Shown piece by piece: positions 11,801 to 23,202 of a DNA stretch of 64,000 nt; the first letter of the stretch is position 1; every line of letters starts with the position of its first letter. The notes under the pieces were generated by a model. It had not been told where the DNA came from and ran no database searches. It saw only the letters and a list, made by a program, of their open reading frames with translations. Location: the NCBI RefSeq assembly GCF_020360975.1, contig NW_025408680.1, positions 1,550,001-1,614,000 of the forward strand, given 5' to 3'. This DNA comes from Hirsutella rhossiliensis (Eukaryota > Ascomycota > Sordariomycetes > Hypocreales > Ophiocordycipitaceae). Made by a program: the position numbers and the translations under genes.

Positions 11801-13663
11801 TGCTCGGGCAACTCCTGCCAGTCTTGAAACTGGGGCAAATGCTGATAGAGGCTCCTCCAGTGTAAGTCTGCCGGGCTGAATGTAATAAAAGCACCTGGAC
11901 AGCGAAGGTTGTAGGCGTAAGACTCGAGCTCTCGGCGCTTTCGGTACCAATACGGGCGCGTCCCGCGAAGCTGTGCTGTCTGGCGGTTGATAGAGTTGAG
12001 CAACTGCTGGGCTTCTGCAGATTCAGGGTTCTGGAAAGCCTCAAGTAGATCATCTCGCGTTAGTAGGCCCTGCCGTTGTTGGTGTTGCTTGACGAAGTAG
12101 CTGCTTTTCGCTCGTGCCTGTACTCGCATCAGCGTGTTGAAAACCACAAACCGGAAAGTGGGATGGCAGGCAAATCTGCCATCATGCCATCGAAGGGCAT
12201 GCTGTATGTAGTCCGCATATTTGATAGGCCGTAACCTTGGCTCGATGAAATCAGCTTGACCGCGAGGAAATAGTGTCGGAAAGGCTAGGGACAGGAGTGC
12301 CTGTGACTGGTTGAATTCGTTTATCGGTGTTCTCCGAATATCTGGCATTTCAAGCTGATGTTGTGTCGCTGGTCGTGCAGGGGGTGGTGCGTCGTGCTCG
12401 TCGCCAAGAACGTGCGAGTGCAATGCTTCCATCTCTGTATCCTCTGGTAGTAGATCTGGCACTGCAGACTGATCAACCTCATCTGCCTCAATGTCGTCAT
12501 TCTCGATGTCACCCAAATTACCTGCCAGAGGATCGGAGACTTCCACAATAGCAACCTGATCAAGTACATCGCCATCTTCGGGTAGCACTGACATCCGCTT
12601 CTGGCAGACAGTAATATCCCGGTAGCCCGGGTGGTTATGAGACAGGAAGTCCAGCCACTGCTGAAGACAACGACGGCGCACGCGGAACTGGCGTCTGAAT
12701 TGGCGGTTAAGGTGGGCATGTTCACCCGCATTCGGAGGACGTAGCAAGATAACATCTAATTCAGGCGGTAAAAGGGGAAGTTGTCGATACACCTTGCCAA
12801 CATCGCGGAGAAAGTGCACAATATGGCCACGATATTTGTATTGCTGCCCTCGAACCTGCATGACGTTCACGAACACATGAACTGGAGCAATTAGCATCTC
12901 TTCCACTTTCGTCAATTGGGGAGGAACGCAGGATTGAGCCAAAATCCAACTGATTTTCGGCTGAAAAAACAAAGGCTCATCCTCCTTTTGTTCTTGTCCT
13001 TGGTCACGCAACGCTTGCAAATGTCATCCTTCAAGCCCATGTCAAACCATGTCTCCTGACAGCGAGCGCAGTGTTCCATTCGGTCGTTTTCCAGCTCCGT
13101 CCAGAATTTCTCCAGGAGCTCCTTATCCCTATCAGACAACGGGCAATGGGACAGATCACCCATCCAGCCAGGGTCCGGAAGCTGGAAATCTCGACGTTCG
13201 ATGGCCGACTGCTGGACAGGTGGGCGGAAATATCTTCCCCGGGCATGTCTCGGCCATATAGAAGGACTCGATACTGGAGATTCGATCGGCGCTCCAAGTC
13301 GTACGCCTTCTTGAGAAGCAGTCGAGGACCTGGTCGGGAAGGAATCGGCACCTGCGCGCCCGCTCCTCCTGTTGACGCGGCAATTGGTGTTCCCAATAGA
13401 ATAGGTTCTTGTGAAATAATCGGTGTGCCCAGTTGCAAGTCTAATAATGGCAATCCTTGTCGACGTATTGGGGATAACCCAGCTTGTTCTGCAGTACGCT
13501 TAGAGGTGCCTGGGGCATGTCGATTCCTACAGCCGAGACAGTTAACCGTAAGCGGTCCACATGATATGGAACGACTTTTCTTCGAAATGAATTGATCTGC
13601 CGGCTTCGCCTGCTTGCAGTTCCTGCAAACTTTTGTTGAAGGGATAGAATCAGCCATTAGCAT
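8879..13663 (-). pseudogene. Helitron 1 Rep-helicase (RepHel), frameshifted
   Basis: The frame runs from about 13663 to the stop at 8879, roughly 1590 codons across five or more frame segments. In order it shows an N-terminal Cys-rich region (CRNC..C..C and CARC..CKRC), then the Helitron helicase-like domain and a HUH Rep nuclease with SHCHGLYW (His pair encoded at 11629-11637). The two catalytic tyrosines are in NYAAKYCSK (11153-11167). A PIF1-type superfamily 1 helicase follows, with Walker A GGGGTGKS (about 10130-10153), Walker B VIDEKS and late motifs SYAITVHKSQ and YVAVSRV near 9060-8940. Such proteins nick and unwind DNA for rolling-circle transposition. Breaks near 13030, 11480, 10175 and 9650 are single-base shifts. 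Exact element ends are not established. Confidence 0.85.
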
Positions 13664-14259
13664 GCCGGATTGGAGGGAAGGTTTGGTGAAGAAGGATGAG
13701 TGTCAGGAGCACGGGGCTTATTCAGCCAGAAGTGTGCTGGAAGCTCTCGAGGAGCTGGCTAGCTAGTCGATGCTCAGGGGCAGGCTGTGAGACCCTCATT
13801 TGGTGGCGTTATTGCATCGGCATCAGCCGAGCGCACCCCAACGGCTCAGCCCGGGGACAGAGTGGGGACACAGGACATATTCTGACCAGTCCCCGATGAG
13901 TGGGGACTCAAGGACGTATCTGACCAATGAGAGCGGAGCTTATGGTGTCAAGTTATCGTCGTAATAACAGTCCTTCGGACGGGAGAGGCAACCCAACAGG
14001 GTTGCGCAAAGAGCCTTGAGGAACGAAAAAAACGTCTAGACAAGGGGCAGACAGATGTACAGAGGCAGAAAGGTAACGACGACCAAGGGGCAGCCAGGCT
14101 GGACGAAAAACACTTCCCATTTAAGGAGTTATAGCAGCGTACGCTATTCCATTTCCGTAGCTTTCTTAGATAGGTGGCGGTTTCGAAGCGGACGGGCCGG
14201 CGAGCCCAAGCCATGGGCGACAATGGAATCGAGGAAGAGTCCGTAAGTCAGGACCCGGC
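13664..14259. other. Spacer between Helitron 1 and a degraded gene
   Basis: A hairpin AGTCCCC / GGGGACT (13888-13894 with 13902-13908) is the only clear structure. It could mark the 5' side of Helitron 1, but no TC terminus can be fixed. No gene is seen. Confidence 0.3.
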
Positions 14260-15890
14260 TTAGGTTGTCCGGCTCATGAGCGGCGGAGGCAGCCGAAACA
14301 GAGAACGAGTGGGTAGCAGAGGAGGCGGGCTTAGGGAAGACGAGATCACCGGGGCCTTATGCAGCAGACACGGTCGCTTCGTCGGCGTATCGGCAGGCTC
14401 AGGGCAATATCGTTTCCCGGGCGGCGTAAGGTGGCCGGTCGAGGGCGAAGCCGAAGCCAAGGGTGGAGGACTGAGCGGGAGGGTGCCAGGGGTGATCAAA
14501 GACAAAGAGGCAGCGCGCACGTCCCGGAAGGCCGCGGAAGCGGAGGAAGCTTGTTGCCTCTGTGGCGTAGAGAGAAGCGGTGCCATCGTGGTGACGGCGG
14601 CGGCGGCCTTGTCGAGAAAGTCCAGGAATCCGGGACGACGATAAAGACGTTGTCCCGGTCCGAGCCCGGGGTAGAGCATGACATCATGACGGAGCAGGCC
14701 AGCGACCTTGCCTGTGCAGGTAAAGGGACGTTAGGCTGAAATTGAGAGTCCTGCCTCTCGGCCATCTTCCTACACAAGATGGCCCAGGGGTTAGCGCGAA
14801 CAGGGAAGATAACGAAGACCTGGAACGGGTGGAAGCCCTTGAAGGGGACCTTATTAGGCATCCCAGGAGCGACATAGGTAGAAAGGCGGACAAATCCGCA
14901 ACAGTTAAGTTGGGCGGCGCCTAGACCGGGCAGTAGGTCCCGCCGCAGCGAGGAGTGGCCGGTGCCGACGATAAGGCCGGTAAAGGAAACAATAGGCGGG
15001 ATGCAGGGGAAGTCGCCCATGGAGGCAAAGAGCCTAGGGAGAACACTTCAAGCCCATCTTAGCCATATACCGTTTCGTCGGCACTCGCGAAGGGTCAGGG
15101 CACGGCTTACGGCTGGTAGCCCTGATCGCGGACGACAAGGGCGGGCATCGTATAGAGAAAGGTGCGGCCCGTGTCAGACTCGAGGCCGTCGCGTTGCTCA
15201 ACCTCCCATGCGAGCGCGTAGGGGTGGACGCGGGCATGCATGAAAAACCACTCTTCGGTCCAGTCGGAGGGATCAATAGGCTGGCCGTAGATGGAGAGGT
15301 TGAGGCTAAAAAAGACGGATGTCGGGAATCATCGGCATCCGATCGGAGGGCGCATATTCCGTCGCGAGCAGCCAGGCGGGAGGAGGCAGGAAGACGCGGG
15401 CCATGGCCTCGGCGTTAAGACCCCTGATGCGGTGGTCGTCCTGGTGGGAAAATCTAGCAGGACAGTCCGGCTGGACAAAAGACATCATAGACATCTCACC
15501 GCCAGCGCCCCTTTGGCTATCGAGCGGCTTTCGAAGGTGCGGTGCGGGCATATCGGTACGAAGTAGAGAGGAAGACATAGTGCATCTGCGCAGGTCGATA
15601 GGCCACTTGCACGCACTAAAAGGACGGGTTCTCAGCGTCAAGAAAGGAGTAGGGAAGAAGTCGAGCGTAGACGCACTTATAGTAGATCAATAGTGGTATG
15701 GATTCGCCGGGAAGAGCGAGGAGCCTTGCCGCTGTAAGTAAGCAGACGTCAAAGAGATGCGTCGTGGTGTTGCGGAGCTGGGTACTGATCGGGCAGCAAG
15801 GGCGACGCGGATTAAAGTGTCCGGCAGGGCTACCGGCATAGGATGGCGAAAACTAGGGCTGTCGGCAGATAGGCCTGTCGATAGGTACAA
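14260..15890 (-). pseudogene. Degraded unknown protein gene upstream of Helitron 2
   Basis: Minus-strand translation gives several protein-like blocks in shifted frames. Near 15730-15600 is a hydrophobic block (LFDVCLLTAARLLALPG). Around 15440-15310 is a block containing MARVFLPPPAWLLATEYAPS. Around 15295-15110 is an aromatic-rich block (DWTEEWFFMHARVHPYALAW then VVRDQGYQP). From 15020 to 14690 is a block with FTGLIVGTG and KGFHPFQVFVIFPVRA. A Pro/Ser-rich tail ends at 14260. The order and spacing suggest one gene of about 500 codons with at least three frame breaks. No known domain is recognised. It lies opposite in strand to Helitron 2 and immediately upstream of it, so it may be a captured host gene; that is inference. 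Confidence 0.35.
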
Positions 15891-16136
15891 AGGAAGCCCG
15901 GCAGGTCCGAGAGAGGAGAGGTCTAATGCAGAAAGGGGATATTAACAAGGAAGGATATAACCGTTAGCAAGAAGAATGCCAACGCGGCGGAACGCCATTG
16001 CCAGGAAGCGAGACAATCTCGGGTATATCCCGGTCGAAGGCTTCCTAATCTATCGTTCGTTTGCGGAGCCTTGCCGATAAGACAGCACCAGCATGGGGGA
16101 GAATCGTAGCCGCGAGGTAAGATCGGTGGCAGGAGA

Positions 16137-17039
16137 GTGCGAAACGGGGACAGCAGCAGCGGCCGCTGCTGCGACGAGGAGTATCGCGGCGGCGAGACCG
16201 ATCGCAATGGACGAAGGGCCGAAGCGGGCGTCGGGCCACAAAGTCAAGGAAACGCGGCACCCAGGTTCCGGCCTATTGAGGCCAAGCCGGCCGCGGCGGC
16301 CGACGATGCCTCACGAAGAGAGCAGGCAGAGGCACTCAAAAGAGCGTTGCCCAAGGGAAGTCGGCGAGGCGGCTGGCCGCGGAAAAGGACGACTAACGTC
16401 GATAGTTCCTCCTCGAAGGGAGGGCTCGTGGAGGGCGTCCAGAGGGGCACGTCTGGAAGGCGAAGCCGTGGTGCGCGGACAGGGCCAATGGGCTCCGAGG
16501 GACACCCAAGCCGCCCAGGAGGACAGGATCGGCCGGCAAGCCCTGTCGGGAACTCGCCTAGAGTCGTCAGGGAGCTTCTGGTTCGGCCAATCCGACCTCA
16601 AGAGATGGATGATGGCGCAGGAGATACGCAGTCATCCGGACGGTGGCCACCGCCGCCATCACGCCAGAAAGGACAGGGTCGGCCGGCAAACAGTGTCGGG
16701 ATTTCGTCTACAGCCGTCAGGGAGCGCCTCATTCGGCCAATCCAACCTAGAGCAATAGAAGATAGAGCGGGAGATATACAGTCATCCGGATGCCAGGCGG
16801 GACAGGATTGGCCGGCAACCGCTGTCACGATGTCGTCTGGAGTCGTCAGGAGCCCTCGTTCAGCCAACCCAACCCAGAGAGATGCAAGGCAGGGCAGGAG
16901 ATACGCAGTCATCCGGATGGTTGCCACCACGGCCATCACGCCAGGCGGCGGCGGGAGAACAAGATCGGCCGTGGCGAGACGAGGCAGCGGAAAGATCCTC
17001 GCAGGCCGTAGAACAGAGAAAGAGGAACCGCCAGCGTGA
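16137..17039 (+). CDS. Disordered, repeat-containing N-terminal region linked to Helitron 2
   Basis: This is a 300-codon open frame of low-complexity sequence rich in Arg, Gly, Pro and Ser. The last 160 residues contain three imperfect copies of a roughly 45-residue unit starting GQDRPAS / GQGRPAN / GQDWPAT and continuing with VRPIRPQ- or IRPIQPR-like and GDTQSSG-like segments. The unit is repeated in phase with the reading frame. It precedes the recognisable Helitron N-terminal Cys-rich block on the same strand by less than 200 bp. The reading is that it encodes the disordered head of the Helitron protein, separated from it by a frame break. A separate gene or a non-coding repeat is also possible. 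Confidence 0.4.
   Translation: MRNGDSSSGRCCDEEYRGGETDRNGRRAEAGVGPQSQGNAAPRFRPIEAKPAAAADDASRREQAEALKRALPKGSRRGGWPRKRTTNVDSSSSKGGLVEGVQRGTSGRRSRGARTGPMGSEGHPSRPGGQDRPASPVGNSPRVVRELLVRPIRPQEMDDGAGDTQSSGRWPPPPSRQKGQGRPANSVGISSTAVRERLIRPIQPRAIEDRAGDIQSSGCQAGQDWPATAVTMSSGVVRSPRSANPTQRDARQGRRYAVIRMVATTAITPGGGGRTRSAVARRGSGKILAGRRTEKEEPPA
16521..16960 (+). repeat. Imperfect tandem repeat, units about 130-155 bp
   Basis: Starts of the unit GGACAGGATCGGCCGGCAA-like occur at 16521, 16671, 16800 and a decayed copy at about 16957. They are interleaved with GAGATACGCAGTCATCCGGA-like segments near 16621, 16770 and 16900. Confidence 0.75.
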
Positions 17040-17176
17040 CCGAGACCAGACCCCGACGAAACGTACTCGAGGAAGCCATCCGAGGCAGAGGAGGAGTGAG
17101 CTGCAGGCAGAGGATTTGGCCAGTGTCTTGCTTTACCTCGAAGGGAATTCGTCGCGAAGGAAAGGCTGTCTAAGGA

Positions 17177-20100
17177 GCAAACCTGGTGCACACCAATACC
17201 GCATGAGAGGAAGGTATCGACGGTGCGAAAGTTTTATCGGGCGTTCCACGATGTGAGCACCTTGCCGATAATGACCTGCAGGCTGTGTTACCGCAAGCGT
17301 ACAAGGAAGGAGTTGAGGAGATTCCGTGGGATCAGTGGCTATCAAGTCCCGTTCCTCGGGGTGAGCGCTCACCATTTGCGTGCCGAAGCTGCTTTCCCGG
17401 GGGTGAGCCCGTCTCGGTTTGTGTGGAGTGTGCCCGATGCTTGGGGCGCGGGAGCCTGTCGTCGGCGGTCCACCTTCACAGTCGCCTCGGATGCGAGCAC
17501 ATGTTCCCCGACGAGCTGAAGGCTGACGCCGGTCGAAGAGAAGCTCATCTCGTTGAACTCGTGTTACGGCTTTGTGACGAGGTATAACATTCCGGGCGGG
17601 CAGACGCAGGCAGTGAGGTATCCGAGACATGTCAAGGGCCACATCACGGTGTTTCCAAACAACGTGCAGGAGCTGGCGAGAAAGTGCTCCCGCACCCGCT
17701 CTGGCAAACAATGGACGAGATCCACGTCTCGTGGCAGGGCGCGGAGAAGCCAGCACCGTGCGACTTATCGGGTCTCTTGTCGGTGAGGCGTCAAGTCGTC
17801 GAGAGCGCTTATCTGGTTGAAGAAGAATAACCCCATTACGCCGATATTGAGATTGATAGGGCGGAAATGGATAGCTGGGGAACACCATCACACGGTGTGC
17901 CGCGGGTGGTCTACGACCGCATGGAGCGGAACGAGCCGTCTGCGTGGGAGAAGACGCGAACGGCGCAGGTCGTGCCGCCCGCAGAGCGGGCCATGGACGA
18001 CGATAGTCCGGCGGAGATCGAAAGTCCTCGCCCAGCTCCTCCAAGGACAAGACGTATTGGACAGGGGAGTCGAGAATCCGAGGAGTGGAGCGGACGGGAC
18101 TGACGATGCTGAGCCCGATGACAGAGCCAAAACGATCAACGAGATCACCTCTTCCGGCATGTTTGCATTGGACGGACCGCCGGAAGTGTCGGACGCAGAG
18201 AAGCTCCGCTTTGCGTGCAATGCCGTGGGTGGCGATGGGGCCGAGAACGACCGCAAGGGGCCGAGGGCATGGATAAGGTCGGCGGAGGCGGGTCAAGAAG
18301 GCACGGATGTCCGCGAGCCATACATCCACGTTTGTCGCGGAGACGAATTCGCCGACTCGCTCGACGCCTCGTTCTTCGCCAAGACCTTTCCCACCCTACT
18401 GCCGTTCGGATTTGGAGGACCACGGCTCGCGGAGGAAGTCATCTTAGGACCCGAGGGGCCGGTCAATTGGCGGGTACGGCTGCTGGAGAAGAGACGGCGG
18501 CGCGAGATCTTCTGTCGTCTCGGAACATAAGCCTTCGGACCTGGGCCGGCATTGTGCTGCGGCGCCATGGTGGCCGATTCGCGACGCATACCATCTTCTC
18601 GTTTCTCGTTTTCAATATGGATGTGCGGTCGAAGAATCGTCGGGTCAGCATGCTCAGCGCGACGCGGAAGAACTTCGCCGAGGTGGAGCGCATCGTACGG
18701 TCGCTGACAGCGGATAGGTTAGCGGCCGCCAGGGCGGAGCTGGAGACGTCGGGCAAGACTACCGACGATGGCGTCAAGGAGCTTCTAAGATGCCTTTCGC
18801 TGTACGGCTATCGGCAGCCCATGTCGAGGGAGCTCCGTCTGAGCATGCGGCGCAAGATCCAGTCACTCATCTTATGTCGTGGCGTGCCTGCAATCTGGTT
18901 CACGCTCAACCCGAACGACATCACGAACCCGGTGAAGCTGAGACTGGCGGCATACCGCACACGTGATCCCGCAGCGGCCGAGGCATTCCTGCAAGGCCTC
19001 GACAAGGCGTTCAAACGTGCGCGGCTGGCCATCTCGGACCCGTTAAGCTCGGCCGAATTCTTCCACCGAGAAATGACGTTGTTCTTCGAACATTACGTGA
19101 GAGTGGGCGAGGAGTCGGTGTTCGGGCGCATCAGCCACTATTACGGTGCCGTCGAGACCAACGAGCGTGGAGCGCTCCATGTTCACGGACTGCTCTGGCT
19201 GCAGGGCAACGTGCATCTAAGCTCGATGCTTGCCGATATCGACGGCGAGGATCAAGCGGCATACCGAGAACGCATCGTCAGATACGTCGACAGTGTCTTT
19301 TCCGAGGTATGAGCGGGGCCGGCGTGTTGACCTGCGTCCTCCGTCTGTCAAAGCCGAGAAAGCTGACGAACAAGACAGGATCTGGACCAGGAAGGCTTCT
19401 GCGCAATGCAGGCCGAGCGATCGGTGACGTCAGATATATCGCAATTTCTGGGCGACGAACGGCAATTTTCAGCCTCGTTCGACGAGGAAGCGAACTTCTG
19501 TGCCGGCGCGACGCAGATCCATACCCACAGCCCGACCTGCGTCAAGTACTCGCTGGGCAAAGGGGCGCAAGGGCGATTTATGTCGTTTCAAGGCGCCGTG
19601 GGGACTGGTCGACGAGACGGCCTTCACGGGAGACGGCGTGCTGCGGATTCGGAGGTCGCACAGCATGGTGAATCGGTGGAACAAGGCCATTGCCGTGGGC
19701 TTCGCCACAACCATGACATATCTTTCATCGCCACACAGCGTAAGACGATGGCCCTCATCTTTACGTCACAAACTATGCGACCAAGGTGGAGGACCCTGTA
19801 TGGAAGCGCGTCGCCGCCGCCGCGGATCTCTTGCCTCCCAGGGCAGGTGACGGAATGGCCGACGGCGCGGAGGTTCGTGGAGACAGTGGTGCCGGTGACG
19901 ATGGCAGGCAGAATAAGACACGGCAGTTCCTGATGAAGGTGGCGAATCGCGTGTTTACGGAGAGCCGTTATCGCAGGTCGAGGTCGTCGCGGACCTCCTG
20001 GGATGCGCGACTGAACTGACGAATGGCAGTGCTTGGGCGTTCCTGAACGTATCGTTGCTCTACTGGCAAGTCTTCCGACAATGGCCGCACCTTCGACGAG

Positions 20101-22933
20101 AAAGCGGCGCAGCCGTTGCAGATGGCTCTGTGGACGAGTCAATACTCGTCGAAGAAGCAGGCCAGAGGATTTGCCGTGTCGAGGCATACCGTCATCGGGG
20201 AGACGTCCTTCGAGGGCTGTGTCTCTACGACTACGTTTCGCTGGTCAGGCTGAAGCGCAACGAAAGGGACGAGGGCCCGCCGGCTGGGAGGTCCCGTTCG
20301 AGAGCGGCTGGGCTCCGGGAGGCCGTTGGGCGCAGGTGCTCAGGCGACCGGGCAAGCAGGCCACGGTCTGCCTCGACGGGTATTTGAGCAAGGATTTCGA
20401 CGAAGACGACGAAGGGTCGTGCTACCGAAGGTGCGTTTGTCGTCGACGGGCCGGAGGCGCCGGGTCGAGAAGGCTAATTTCCATGGCGAAGAGCGGCTGT
20501 GCAGCATCTTGCGCTGTTCGTGCCGTGGAGTCTTTCTTAGACGAAGAAAGGGGCGACATCAACTGCATATGGGGCGGCAACGAGCAGCCCTGGCCCCGAG
20601 GATATCATGTTTCGTCGATAACGTGCAGTTGCTGCGACGGTCGGCCGAAGATGCAAAGCGGGACGCACGGCAGTGGGCGGCCTCGTCCGGTGACGGCGAC
20701 CCCACGGCAGTACGTCCGGACGAGGACGGCACCGGGGAGGTGGGTGTCGAGCCCGGATCGGGATACCAGGCCGACAGTGCGGGAAGCACGAATCGCCTAA
20801 TCGACGTTGTCAGAAGCTCGATCGGGCCGAACCAAATCACGGCCGGCTCGCCGGAGCTCACGGCGATGATGCAGGAGCTCAGCCGATTTCAGCAATCGGC
20901 GCTGTCCTCTTCTTCCGAGGTCCAGGCCACAATACTACCCGAACGGGGCCCAAGACGAATCAACATCCCGGGCGGGCATTCTCCGGAGCCACCATACCGC
21001 CGCAAAGTGAGGTTAGGGCCATAAAGTCGCAGCAAATCCGCGCATCCAGGAGAGGAGAAGATGATACGGGGCATACAAAGCCTGTCCACGGCACCGGTGA
21101 CTGGTCGCCGCGCGGCGGTGCGGGGCGTGCTCACGGGTTTCGGGGATGACGACGTCCAGATGACGGCAGCGGAGCTCGAGGAAGGAGTAGCGGGGCCAGC
21201 GCGGGAATGGAGATCCGGTTCGGTGCCTCAACCTCCTTCCTCGAGGCGGGCAAGGCCCTGGCAGCGCGGCTCACGCTAAACAAGAAGCAGGCGATCGCCT
21301 TCCTAATTATATGCCGCCAGCTTGACCTGATACGGCGCGGGGAGAAAAGCAACGTACGCCAGCTGTGCCAGTTCGTCGGTGGAGAGGCGGAACGGGCAAG
21401 TCACGAGTCATCGAGGCGCTCGTCGAGCTCTTCGCGTCCAAGGATCAATCGAATCGTCTGATGATAACGGCGACGTCGGGGACGGCAGCAGCGCGGATCA
21501 ACGGCATTACGATCCACTCCGCCTGCGGGTTCTCGAAAGATCTCGCGGCAGCCGCAAACGCGGCCAAGGATCTCGACGGGGTGCGACTGCCGAAACAGGC
21601 GGAGCGGTTCGTCGACGGGCAATCCCGGATGGACTGGCAGGAGAAGGACGTGCTCGTCATCGACGAGGTGAGCATGCTCGGGGCGCGGACGCTACACGCG
21701 GTGAACGAGCAGCTCTGCCGGCTGCGCGGGTCGCACCAGGATTTTGGAGGTATTCCGATCGTCCTCTTCTGCGGAGACTTCCACCAATTCCGCCCCGTCC
21801 AAGAACGCTCGATCCTCCTCCCCAGCACCGCCGTCTCGTGGGACGTAGACAGCTCCTTCAAGGCCGAGACACGGCACCAGCACGACAAGGCGCACGCGTT
21901 GTGGAAGAGATTCACGACCACGGTCATGCTGGACGAGCAGGTGCGCGCCGCGGAGATCCGGAATTGCAGAGGCTGCTAAGGCGGATTCGACTGGGCGTGC
22001 AGGACCGCTCGGATCTGGACCTCCTCAACTCAAGATGCTACCGGGAAGGCAGGCGGATCCCGTGGGAGACGTGCATCACCGTGGTGACGCCGCTGAACAG
22101 GAACCGGTGGAACCTCAACATGGAGGCCAGCTTGGCGTTCCGGGCCCAGCAGCGGTCAGTGATGCGCATCTTCATCTCGGATCATACGTGGAAGGAGGCC
22201 CTGCCGACGGAGGAAGAGGCCATCATGATGCTGAACCAGGGCGACGACAGCGCGATCCCGGTGCCGGCCGTCTTCATGTTCGTGCCGGGGATGCCGGTCG
22301 TCGTGAACCATAACACCCATCAGGGGCTAAAGCTGGTGAACGGCGCCGGCTACACGGCGCTGGAGGTCGTCCTCGACAAGTCGTACCCGGGGCATCGTAT
22401 CACGGCAGACACGACGGTCCATTTCGGGCCGCCGGCGGGATAATGCTGGAGTCGGAGACGACGAACGACGTTCACTTCGTCGGGATGCCGCCAGGCACGG
22501 TCCTGTTGACGCCCATGACGGTCAAAATACAGTGCCAGCGAAAGAGGCCGTGGCAGCAGAACGACGTCAGCCGAAAGGGCCTGCCCTGTACGGCAGCCTT
22601 CGCGTGCACAGACTATAAAGTGCAGGGCAGGACGCTCGAGCGTGTAGCTCTGGAGCTGCGGGAACGCGGACGTCAAACATCGACGGACGCGCCGTGTCCT
22701 CGCAGTGCGACCCGTACAGCCTGTACGTGCAGCTGTCTCGCTGCCCGACGCTGGACGGCATTATGCTGGTCTCGAAATTGCGGGAGAGGGACCTGGTGGG
22801 CAACAAGGTGCCAGACGAGATGACAGACGCAGAAGCGAGGCTGGGCCAGCTGAGCGACAAGACTGTCCGCGAGGCCTCGGGATGGCTAGACGTTGATTCC
22901 CTGGACTCTAAAGGCACGGGCCTGGACGTGTAG
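17177..22933 (+). pseudogene. Helitron 2 Rep-helicase, heavily frameshifted
   Basis: The order is an N-terminal Cys-rich block (MTCRLCYRKR, then FACRSCFPGG and CVECARC near 17270-17440) and a DUF6570-like block (LNSCYGFVTRYNIPGG, then VKGHITVFPNNVQ) near 17550-17660. The Helitron-like domain follows, with Rep HUH signature ALHVHGLLW (His pair at 19178-19186) and tyrosines in LYVTNYATK (19762-19776). The PIF1-like helicase has GTGKS (about 21390-21404), VLVIDEVSMLG (about 21650), PIVLFCGDFHQFRP and a C-terminal VQLSRCPTLDGI ending at 22933. It differs from Helitron 1 in N-terminal architecture and sequence, so two separate Helitron lineages are present. Many frame breaks make it inactive as sequenced. 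Ends of the element are not defined. Confidence 0.82.
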
Positions 22934-23202
22934 CTATCGCGATGCCGGGCGCAGGGCGCTGGACGGCACCATGCTCGTGTCAGGGGTGCGGGAGAGGGTT
23001 TGGTCGGAAAAGGCCAAAAACCGGTTTCACGAGGAGCTGAGTCCTAGTCGCGAGGTTAGGTCGCTGGCAGGACCGGAGAGGGCGAACTGCGCCGGAAGGC
23101 GAAACAAAAGGGCTAGGACGAAAAGGGTAAGTAATCATTAAGCGACCAAAGGAAGCCGGGATTTAAAAGCTCTCCAATCAGCAGCCAAGATGGGTTCTCC
23201 AA
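22934..23202 (+). repeat. Partial duplication of the Helitron 2 helicase tail
   Basis: Right after the stop at 22933 the translation again reads LSRxxGRRALDGTMLVSGVRER, resembling LSRCPTLDGIMLVSKLRER encoded at 22733-22793. The copy continues for about 60 codons into unrelated basic sequence. Confidence 0.5.
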
